Of a DNA stretch of 11,982 bases, positions 1 to 5,991 are shown piece after piece. The position numbers were made by a program, and so were the translations under genes. Position 1 is the stretch's first letter. The number at the start of each line of letters is the position of its first letter. The stretch comes from Nanobdellota archaeon (lineage in GTDB: Archaea > Nanobdellota > Nanobdellia > SCGC-AAA011-G17 > ARS1403): the NCBI GenBank assembly GCA_018831025.1, contig JAHJRB010000032.1:1-11982 (forward strand), written 5' to 3'. The notes beneath the pieces are model-generated. The model saw nothing but the letters and a program-made list of their open reading frames with translations. It did not search any database and was not told the DNA's origin.

Positions 1-1
1 C

Positions 2-328
2 GTTGGAACCGAGAAGTTCAAAAGATTAATTCTTAGCCCTCATGTATTTGAGAGCTATGCTCACTTTGACAAGAACGGTAATGGTAATAACTGGGATGAT
101 GTTATGGATGTCAATCAGGCAACCATGGACGCCTATACTACTACTGATTTAGTCAGAGTTGATGGCACAGATGAAGTTTATCGTCTCTATGCCGCTGACG
201 GAACTGATTCTGGTGATAAGTATTGGTTGAATATGACGACTGCAGCTTTTACTGCGGTCTTTAACGCTAATGCTATTTACACCATTAACAGCACTGACAG
301 CGCAGGTTATACAGCCGGCGCAAATGTT
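2..328 (+). repeat. Surface module copy 1 (N-terminally cut)
   Basis: First of three protein-level copies of a module that also ends the genes at 4423 and 5992. This copy sits before the beta-sandwich domains rather than at the C-terminus. It lacks the opening GDLIR half-strand because the window starts inside it. It keeps KFKRLILSPHVFESY, a DKNGNG loop, WDDV, TTDLVRV, YWLN and YTINSTD. Copies agree well in protein but differ at many synonymous positions, so the duplication is not recent. Confidence 0.8.
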
Positions 329-3300
329 ACCGATGCAAGCGTAGCTTTCCCACCTACTTTAGATGGAGTAGTTAGCGAAGGAACATTATCAGTTACATTA
401 GCGGCTGATACTCCAGCAGCTGGTTCAGCTGTTTCAAACGCAGCTCGGGTAGCATTCACCAAGATTAATTTGACAGCTACAGGCGGCGATGTCATCGTTG
501 ACTCATTGACTGTTGAAAGAACTGGCGGTGTCGCTCAAGATGCTCCGTTTTCTTCATTAGATGTTATTGATGCAGATACTAATCTACCGATTAACGTTAC
601 CAGCAAGACATTAAATTCACTTCATAAAGCTGTCTTTAATGACGACTTTACAGTTGCCAATGGGACAACTAAGTCAATTATCTTGGCTGGTAATATGGGC
701 GCTTTAGCTAGCTATGCTGGTGAAGTCCCAAGATTATCTTTAACAGCAATAGTTGCTAAAGGTAGCGGGACAATTAGCGGAAGCTTGCCACTTACTGGTA
801 ATTCAATGACCCTTAATGGCACCGTTACTATTGGCACAGCGACAATCCAAAGAGGCGCTTACACTAACGCTACTTCAACCACTATTCAAGTTGGTAAAGA
901 GAATTATACTTATTTCTCATTCCAGGTAGCAGCCGGTTCAGTTGAAAAAGTTGAATTCAGCCAGATTAAGGTCTACCAAGAAGGTAGCGCCAGCTTAGGG
1001 ACTGATATAATCAATCTTAAGCTGTTACAAGATGGGACCAAGATTGCTGATGGCGTTGTTGCTAGCAGCAAGTATGTTAACTTCAGCTTTGATAAAATTA
1101 CTTTGGATAAGGGTCAAACCGCTCAATTCCAGGTACAAGCTGATGTAGCTGATGGTTCAGCTCGAACCGTTATTCTTGGTATCTATAAGACAACCGACTT
1201 GTTAGTCAAGGGTGTAACCTATGGTTATAACATTACTCCAACTTATAGCAGCACCGGTTCTAGCGCAACCAGTCCTGTCTTAAGCGATAACCAATTCACT
1301 ATTTCTAACGGGACCCTACAGGTTACCAGAAGCAATGTGGTTGGCGCGGGAAATATTTCAGTAGCCAACGATCAAATCCTTGGCGCCTTTGAATTTGAAG
1401 TTAAGGGCGAGGCAATTGATGTTACTGCTTTAACTTTGACTATTACCTCTTCAACTGGTAATAATGTCGGAGCTAGCGCTCTTTTGGGCGTGGAATTAAT
1501 TGATTCCAACGGTAGCGTTGTGGCTGGTCCAAATGATCCAACTTCATCCGGCACTTCTGTAGCTTGGACAGATACCTTTACTTTGCCAGTAGGCAAGACG
1601 ATTTATAGGGTAAGAGGCGACTTGCAGACTAGCGCTAGTTGGGCGAGTGATGACACAGTTTATGTAAGCTTTACTCCATCTGCTATGACCGCTACTGGCG
1701 ATACGACAGGTAACGCTATTACTCCAACTCCAAGTTCAGCTATTCAGGGCAATACCCAGACAGTTAAGGCCGCTTCTTTGACCGTAACTAGAAATACTAT
1801 ACCAGCTACGGCAACTATTATTGTTAATCAGAAGGATCTGGTCTTATCTAGCTGGAACTTTGACGCTACTGATTCCGGAGAAGATATTAGAATTACTTCA
1901 ATTCTAGTAGCTGGACGAGGTAATGCTGCCAGTAACACTGATGCTTTGACATTATTTATTGATAATGACAAAGATGGCGTTTTTGACGCTACTGACACAA
2001 CTCAATCACCAGTTAATGATGCTTTAGCAGCTACTACCGCTGGCGCGGCCGCTACTTCAACTTTTGCTTTGAGCGATCCAATCATTATTACCAAAGGAAC
2101 CAACATTCATATTGCTATTAAAGGTGATAAGGATACGGTTACCTCTGATGCTACAGAGAATTGGGGTCTAACTGACACAGGTGGCGCTTCAGTAATCGCT
2201 TATGGTGTTAGCACTGGTAATACAGTTTCTGAAACCTTAACAGGCGATGATGGTCCAACATTAACTTCAGTTGCTAGCGGAACATTGGTGATTGAAACAA
2301 CTGGTAATCCGTCAGCTGCGATGGTCTTGGCTGGATCAACTGGTAATGTATTTACCAATATTGGTTTGACAGCTAAATACGAAAAGCTTGATATTGATAA
2401 GATAATCGTCTTTGTCGGTGATGGTAGTTATGCCTTTAACGCGGCTGCTGGTAACTATCAAGATGTTAAAAGTGTCTCTCTCTACGATGGCACAACTCTA
2501 TTGGGTAGCGCTTCTATTCCGTCTACTGGTAGTTATACCTTTAACTTTGATAAAGGTGTCATAGTTATACCTAAGGGGACAAACAATGGTAAAATTATTA
2601 CCGTTAAAGCGGATATGAGTACTATTGATCCAGATACAGACAATGCTCCAGGTACAGCTAACGCTGATATCAAGATTGGTATTGGTGGAACAGATGGCAT
2701 TAAGACCACTGGTCAGGAATCAAATACCGAAATTACTGGTAGTAGCGAATCATATCGTAGCTCAACCAGTTCGGAAATGGTTCTAAGATCCAGTAAGCCA
2801 ACTGTGACTTTGCCAAGCTCAAGTAATTCCTTAGGCGCGGCCACTACACTAAGCGATGGAAGTATAGTCATTTATGCCTTTAAGGTAACGGCTGATGCTT
2901 CAGGCGGTGAGGTATTACTATACCGAACCACCTTTGCTATTGCTACATCTGGTACAGGCCAGACCATAGCTAGCATTTACATCGTTGATCAAGATGGCAA
3001 CACCATTAAATCAGCTGGCGAAGAGGTTGAATTAGCTGACGGTGATAAGTTCTCCTACTACACAGCAACCTTTAACAGCCCAGATGTTAGCAACGGAGAT
3101 GATAAGGAAGCTATTAAGATTACAGCCGGTACCAGTAAAACCTTTAAGGTTTACGCTACTGTTGCTGGAACATCTGCCAATGAAAGTATTACTACTTACT
3201 TAATTGGCGACACTGCTTCTACTTCATCTGCTGTTAACAGCACGAACAAGGCAGATACTCCATTCGGTACTCCAAATGGCGACTTTGCTACAGATGTCAA

Positions 3301-3451
3301 CAACTTTATTTGGTCTGACAACTATAAGCAAAAGAGTATCACTGGCACAGGTGGCAACAATGCTACTGATACAGCTCAGTGGTATAATGGCCATTTAGTT
3401 TCAGGATTAGGTAATGTAGTTAGTACCACTTCCTACATTATTGCCCGATAA
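2..3451 (+). CDS. S-layer-like multidomain surface protein, 5'-truncated by window edge
   Basis: The frame is open from base 2, so the ATG at 104 is internal and the gene begins upstream; 1149 residues are visible, ending in TAA. Visible residues 1-110 are most of a surface module also found in the genes at 4423 and 5992 (KFKRLILSPHVFESY, then WLNMT and YTINSTD). From about residue 120 there are roughly six beta-rich domains of 150-170 residues, starting near 121, 273, 437, 590, 760 and 926, each opening with a strand such as GTLQVTRS or SLTVTRN. Domain 4 holds a canonical calcium-type loop (D654-D665). The C-terminus (NFIWSDN at 1101, then a QWYNGHLVSGLG segment) resembles the ends of large S-layer-like proteins I recall from Candidate Phyla Radiation genomes. 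Ser/Thr/Gly/Ala-rich, with almost no Cys. Role inferred: structural surface layer or adhesin. The signal peptide is not visible. Confidence 0.85.
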   Translation, partial: VGTEKFKRLILSPHVFESYAHFDKNGNGNNWDDVMDVNQATMDAYTTTDLVRVDGTDEVYRLYAADGTDSGDKYWLNMTTAAFTAVFNANAIYTINSTDSAGYTAGANVTDASVAFPPTLDGVVSEGTLSVTLAADTPAAGSAVSNAARVAFTKINLTATGGDVIVDSLTVERTGGVAQDAPFSSLDVIDADTNLPINVTSKTLNSLHKAVFNDDFTVANGTTKSIILAGNMGALASYAGEVPRLSLTAIVAKGSGTISGSLPLTGNSMTLNGTVTIGTATIQRGAYTNATSTTIQVGKENYTYFSFQVAAGSVEKVEFSQIKVYQEGSASLGTDIINLKLLQDGTKIADGVVASSKYVNFSFDKITLDKGQTAQFQVQADVADGSARTVILGIYKTTDLLVKGVTYGYNITPTYSSTGSSATSPVLSDNQFTISNGTLQVTRSNVVGAGNISVANDQILGAFEFEVKGEAIDVTALTLTITSSTGNNVGASALLGVELIDSNGSVVAGPNDPTSSGTSVAWTDTFTLPVGKTIYRVRGDLQTSASWASDDTVYVSFTPSAMTATGDTTGNAITPTPSSAIQGNTQTVKAASLTVTRNTIPATATIIVNQKDLVLSSWNFDATDSGEDIRITSILVAGRGNAASNTDALTLFIDNDKDGVFDATDTTQSPVNDALAATTAGAAATSTFALSDPIIITKGTNIHIAIKGDKDTVTSDATENWGLTDTGGASVIAYGVSTGNTVSETLTGDDGPTLTSVASGTLVIETTGNPSAAMVLAGSTGNVFTNIGLTAKYEKLDIDKIIVFVGDGSYAFNAAAGNYQDVKSVSLYDGTTLLGSASIPSTGSYTFNFDKGVIVIPKGTNNGKIITVKADMSTIDPDTDNAPGTANADIKIGIGGTDGIKTTGQESNTEITGSSESYRSSTSSEMVLRSSKPTVTLPSSSNSLGAATTLSDGSIVIYAFKVTADASGGEVLLYRTTFAIATSGTGQTIASIYIVDQDGNTIKSAGEEVELADGDKFSYYTATFNSPDVSNGDDKEAIKITAGTSKTFKVYATVAGTSANESITTYLIGDTASTSSAVNSTNKADTPFGTPNGDFATDVNNFIWSDNYKQKSITGTGGNNATDTAQWYNGHLVSGLGNVVSTTSYIIAR
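1961..1996 (+). other. Calcium-binding-type loop in domain 4 of the S-layer-like protein
   Basis: Twelve residues with Asp at positions 1, 3, 5, 9 and 12 and Gly at 6 (DNDKDGVFDATD) match the EF-hand/dockerin-type loop pattern DxDxDGxxDxxD. Calcium binding is inferred; many S-layer proteins use calcium for folding and lattice assembly. Confidence 0.6.
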
Positions 3452-3484
3452 TCGCTGTTAGTTACCAGAATCGATTGAAACGGA

Positions 3485-3514
3485 AAAGCCCCCCGCAGTA
3501 TTGCGGGGGGCTTT
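3485..3514 (+). terminator. Intrinsic terminator after the S-layer-like gene
   Basis: Perfect 13-bp inverted repeat (AAAGCCCCCCGCA / TGCGGGGGGCTTT) around a GTAT loop, 33 nt past the TAA at 3451. The stem is extremely GC-rich against an AT-rich background, and the T-tract is short (TTT). The A/T flanks make it symmetrical, so it could also act on the minus strand, though no minus-strand gene is seen. It ends the first transcription unit. Confidence 0.9.
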
Positions 3515-3537
3515 GAGTTATCCCCAGGTTGACATTG

Positions 3538-3566
3538 TTTATAAATATATTTATTCGTGTTATTAT
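3538..3566 (+). promoter_or_regulatory. Putative sigma-70-type promoter for the 3624 gene
   Basis: TTTATA (3538-3543), 17-nt spacer, TATTAT (3561-3566), directly after the terminator and about 58 nt before the ATG at 3624. A consensus TTGACA lies at 3529-3534, but its 17-nt partner is only TATTCG (3552-3557). The region is very AT-rich, so the exact boxes are uncertain, but a promoter somewhere in 3525-3570 is likely because a terminator precedes it. Confidence 0.45.
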
Positions 3567-3623
3567 ATTGTCATTAGATAAAGGTCGGAAAATATTCATT
3601 TAATTAGAATAGTTTTAATTTAT

Positions 3624-4346
3624 ATGAAAAATATAATAGAAAAGCATAAGATTTTAGCTTCTTGCTTAAGTGTTATTATTTCTGTGTTTTTGGTCTCGAT
3701 AGCAGTTTACGCGGCCACGACTATTGGTACAAATATTAATACTGGGGGGACATTAGATGTTACTGGAGTTGCTACCCTAAGCACAGCTTCAACTAGCGGC
3801 AGTTTTTGGTTGGGTAATGTAACGGCTGACGATGATGACTATCTTTATTTTGACGCGTCTGGAACGGAGTATATGATGTGGGACGATAGTCCCGGGGAGT
3901 TTGATTTTAGCGATGACTTGAATATAGTTGGCATAACAACCAGTACTCTTGGTTTCTGGGCTGGATCTGCTGGAACGATTAATAATATTAATATGACTGG
4001 CGGAGATCTTTATGTTCAGAATGACGCTGAAATTGATGGTGCTTTGTATGTAGCTGGATTTATTTCAACAGCTTCATCTACGGTAGATGCTAACCTAAAT
4101 ATCACCGGAAATACGACTTCAACCAATGCTACTACGACAGGTGCCTTTTATGCAGGTTTGGATATTACAGCGGCTGGTGAAATTACTTCTACTGGTTCAA
4201 CTACGGCTTCAGTTATTAACATGACAACCATTAAATTCACGCCAGCGGCTACTCCAACTCCTGTTGTAATAGGAGAGTGTTTTATAGATAGTACTGACTA
4301 TCAATTGAATTGTTATAATGGGACTGCCTGGCAATATGTCTGGTAA
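3624..4346 (+). CDS. Secreted tail-fibre/passenger-like beta protein, function unknown
   Basis: 240 residues. Residues 1-30 form a signal peptide: basic start (MKNIIEKHK), hydrophobic core, and a cleavage-like VYA before ATTIGTN. The mature part is rich in Thr, Ser, Asn, Gly and Asp, with short imperfect motifs of the TGGTLDVTG / GALYVAGF / ANLNITGN type, suggesting stacked beta turns as in tail fibres or passenger domains. A DDDDYLYFDASG...MWDDSPGEFDFSDDL segment and the C-terminal CFIDSTDY...CYNGTAWQYVW are, from memory, recurrent in secreted proteins of Candidate Phyla Radiation bacteria. The only mature-part Cys residues lie in that C-terminal cap and could form a disulfide. The start is set by the signal peptide; no Shine-Dalgarno is visible. 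It lacks the shared module of its neighbours. A role as adhesin or pseudopilin-like surface fibre is a guess. Confidence 0.85.
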   Translation: MKNIIEKHKILASCLSVIISVFLVSIAVYAATTIGTNINTGGTLDVTGVATLSTASTSGSFWLGNVTADDDDYLYFDASGTEYMMWDDSPGEFDFSDDLNIVGITTSTLGFWAGSAGTINNINMTGGDLYVQNDAEIDGALYVAGFISTASSTVDANLNITGNTTSTNATTTGAFYAGLDITAAGEITSTGSTTASVINMTTIKFTPAATPTPVVIGECFIDSTDYQLNCYNGTAWQYVW

Positions 4347-4410
4347 AGTTAAAAAAGAATGTTTTGTTGTTGTCTTAAAATGAATTTATTTGTTTTTTGT
4401 AATAACAGGG

Positions 4411-4416
4411 CATAAT
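4411..4416 (+). promoter_or_regulatory. Possible -10 element just upstream of the 4423 gene
   Basis: CATAAT matches five of six bases of TATAAT and ends 6 nt before the ATG at 4423, which would give a leaderless transcript. No convincing -35 lies 16-18 nt upstream (TTGTTT at 4390-4395 is 15 nt away). The 76-nt gap after the 4346 stop has no terminator hairpin, so read-through from the 3624 gene is equally likely. Confidence 0.2.
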
Positions 4417-4422
4417 AATTTT

Positions 4423-5763
4423 ATGAAAAAAATTGTTGTCTCGATTTTAGCTTTATTAGTTTTGCCGATTAGCGCTGGAGCAACAGCCGACGCGCTTACA
4501 TTTGCTCAAGATACCAATATCACAGTTGGAAGCGTTACTTTAGTAGTCCGCGCTGGTTCTTTAGTAGATGATATGGTAGTTAATTCTAGCAATGTTGTTT
4601 TTACTCTTTCTGCAAATTCAATATTGGTTATTAGATCAAATGACAGATTTGAAATATCTAATGATTCTGGAATAGAATTCATTTGTAGCAGTTCTTATTC
4701 GGAAATGAGTATTTCAGGAACTACATATGGCACAAGTGTAATAGTTTATGCTTCTAGTGTTGTTTGTGGTATTAGCAGTAGCAGTGGTACTCCTGTTATT
4801 AGTAGTGGAGGTGGGGGTGGCGGTTCTGCAACGCCTACACCAAGCACACCAAGCGTCCCAACCACAACTACAGGCGAGGTAACAGCGACTGCTTCAGGTG
4901 GCGGAAAAACAACCTTGACTACAGGTGAAAGCACTACAGCAGCTGTAGAATTACCAGTTAACGCGGTTAGCGCTTCAACTGATGTGAAAATTGAGCATAA
5001 GAGTAAAGGACCGATTACTGCTTCTCGACCAACTCCTTCAAGTAGAACTATTGTTGGTAGTTATGTTTATGACTATACAGCTATTTCTAATGGAAGTTCG
5101 GTCAGTAGTTTTGATCAGACAGTAACCTTGACTTTTACTTATACAGATAGTCAGATTGCTGGCTTAGAAGAATCAACTTTAAGGGTATTTTATTGGAAAG
5201 AGAGCACTTCTCAATGGGTGGCTTTACCGACGACAGTTAATGCAAGCAGCAATAGTCTGGTGGCTGAAACTGATCACTTTACTTATTTTGCTATTATGGC
5301 TGTGACTGAAGGCGAAGAAGAAAGCAGGGTAGCTGAAGAGACACCATCTGCCGAGGTTGTAGAAGGCGACTTAATTCGTAACCCTAATGCTGAAGGTATG
5401 GCTCAATTTGACATTTATATTGTCAAATTAATTAACGGCAAAAAGTTTAAGCGTCTAATTTTGTCTCCTCATGTCTTTGAAAGTTATGAGCATTTTGACA
5501 AAAATGGTAATGGCAGTCCTTGGGATGATGTTCTTGATGTTAATCAATTAACTATGGATGAGTATACTGATTCGGACCTAATTAGAGTTGTTGGAGGGAC
5601 TAAGGTCTATCAGTTGATTCCATCTGGCGATACTGGCGTTAAACAGTGGTTGAATATAACAGGGGAACAGTTTATTTCTCAAGGATATGATGGAGATTCT
5701 ATCTATGAGATCAATGCTACTGATAGGGATGCTTATACTACTGGAGCAGATATTGTGCTATAA
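4423..5763 (+). CDS. Secreted multidomain surface protein with C-terminal shared module
   Basis: 446 residues from the ATG at 4423. An in-frame TTG at 4390 would only add 11 residues before a clear signal peptide (MKKIVVSILALLVLPISAGATA), so ATG is preferred. Residues ~23-125 form a beta-rich domain with two Cys that could pair. A Gly6 run at ~129 and a Pro/Thr/Ser linker follow. Residues ~165-300 form a second beta domain ending VTLTFTYTDSQIAGLEES, RVFYWKESTSQWVALP and TDHFTYFAIMA, a pattern I associate with extracellular beta-sandwich domains before anchors. A Glu-rich spacer leads to the shared module (315-446): GDLIRNPNAEG, KFKRLILSPHVFESY, DKNGNG loop, SDLIRV, QWLNIT, IYEINATDRDAY. No catalytic motif is visible. 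Probably a surface-attached structural or binding protein. It ends before a terminator at 5792. Confidence 0.85.
   Translation: MKKIVVSILALLVLPISAGATADALTFAQDTNITVGSVTLVVRAGSLVDDMVVNSSNVVFTLSANSILVIRSNDRFEISNDSGIEFICSSSYSEMSISGTTYGTSVIVYASSVVCGISSSSGTPVISSGGGGGGSATPTPSTPSVPTTTTGEVTATASGGGKTTLTTGESTTAAVELPVNAVSASTDVKIEHKSKGPITASRPTPSSRTIVGSYVYDYTAISNGSSVSSFDQTVTLTFTYTDSQIAGLEESTLRVFYWKESTSQWVALPTTVNASSNSLVAETDHFTYFAIMAVTEGEEESRVAEETPSAEVVEGDLIRNPNAEGMAQFDIYIVKLINGKKFKRLILSPHVFESYEHFDKNGNGSPWDDVLDVNQLTMDEYTDSDLIRVVGGTKVYQLIPSGDTGVKQWLNITGEQFISQGYDGDSIYEINATDRDAYTTGADIVL
5365..5763 (+). repeat. Surface module copy 2 (complete, C-terminal)
   Basis: Most complete copy of the module. It consists of two related halves: GDLIR...DIYIVK...KKFKRLIL...VFESY...DVLDVNQLTMDEY, then SDLIRV...KVYQLI...KQWLNIT...FISQGY...IYEINATDRDAY. 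It contains the DKNGNG loop and ends eight residues after DRDAY at the stop codon. Confidence 0.8.
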
Positions 5764-5791
5764 AGTTGAAATTGACTAATGAGCTTTGATT

Positions 5792-5822
5792 AAAAGGCAG
5801 GCCTGTTTCGGGTTTGTCTTTT
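5792..5822 (+). terminator. Intrinsic terminator after the 4423 gene
   Basis: AAAAGGCAGGCC pairs with GGTTTGTCTTTT around a 7-nt loop; three of the twelve pairs are G-U, so the hairpin is stable only as plus-strand RNA. T-rich sequence continues (TTTTAGTTTTATT). It lies 29 nt past the TAA at 5763 and separates this gene from the next promoter. Confidence 0.8.
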
Positions 5823-5829
5823 AGTTTTA

Positions 5830-5858
5830 TTGTTAATCTGATAAAATAGTAGTATAAT
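5830..5858 (+). promoter_or_regulatory. Sigma-70-type promoter for the propeller gene
   Basis: TTGTTA (5830-5835), exactly 17 nt, consensus TATAAT (5853-5858). It begins just after the terminator at 5792-5822. Transcription would start near 5865, giving a 5' UTR of about 127 nt that contains the whole palindromic repeat at 5892-5982. Confidence 0.65.
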
Positions 5859-5891
5859 AAATATAGTTGAATTTATATTAGGTTTCTTTGG

Positions 5892-5982
5892 TGTCATTCC
5901 CGCCCGCCTTGCCGACGAGGCAGGCGAAAGCGGGAATCCAGGAATAAATTAATCTGGATTCCCAATCAAGTTGGGAATGACA
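5892..5982. repeat. 91-bp palindromic interspersed repeat with nested hairpin
   Basis: Outer 10-bp perfect inverted ends TGTCATTCCC (5892-5901) and GGGAATGACA (5973-5982). Inside, GGGAATCCAG (5932-5941) pairs with CTGGATTCCC (5954-5963). Alternatively ATTCCCGC (5896-5903) pairs with GCGGGAAT (5930-5937), and GATTCCC with GGGAAT(G) across 5957-5978. The 22-nt segment 5904-5925 is a further hairpin (GCCTTGCC...GGCAGGC) sitting where the plain form of this repeat has only a GAAA loop. ATTCCCGC...GCGGGAAT repeats of this type recur in many bacterial genomes (from memory). It encodes nothing and has no visible target-site duplication. Far more GC-rich than its surroundings. Confidence 0.85.
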
Positions 5983-5991
5983 AGATTATAT

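Noticed and set aside
307..495. Minus-strand frames inside genes (also 1372-1596, 4746-4934, 7125-7319, 8168-8350)
   Set aside because: They are antisense shadows of repetitive coding sequence, such as Pro/Gly runs opposite Gly or Pro-Glu stretches, with no promoter or recognisable product.
3204..3398. Plus-strand 64-codon frame inside the S-layer-like gene
   Set aside because: It is an out-of-frame shadow of Ala/Thr-rich codons (LLLLHLLL-type product) with no start context or independent support.
3529..3557. TTGACA-17-TATTCG as the main promoter before 3624
   Set aside because: The -35 is perfect but the -10 is poor; TTTATA-17-TATTAT slightly downstream scores better overall, though both remain possible.
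4390..4422. TTG start for the 4423 gene
   Set aside because: It adds 11 residues (MFFVITGHNNF) before a textbook signal peptide MKKIVVS; the ATG is better.
5892..5982. Insertion sequence or transposon end
   Set aside because: No transposase is present and no flanking direct duplication is visible; it fits a short non-coding interspersed palindrome instead.
5971..5991. TTG start for the propeller gene, 21 nt upstream of the ATG
   Set aside because: It lies inside the palindromic repeat and would put MGMTRLY before a complete signal peptide that starts at the ATG at 5992.
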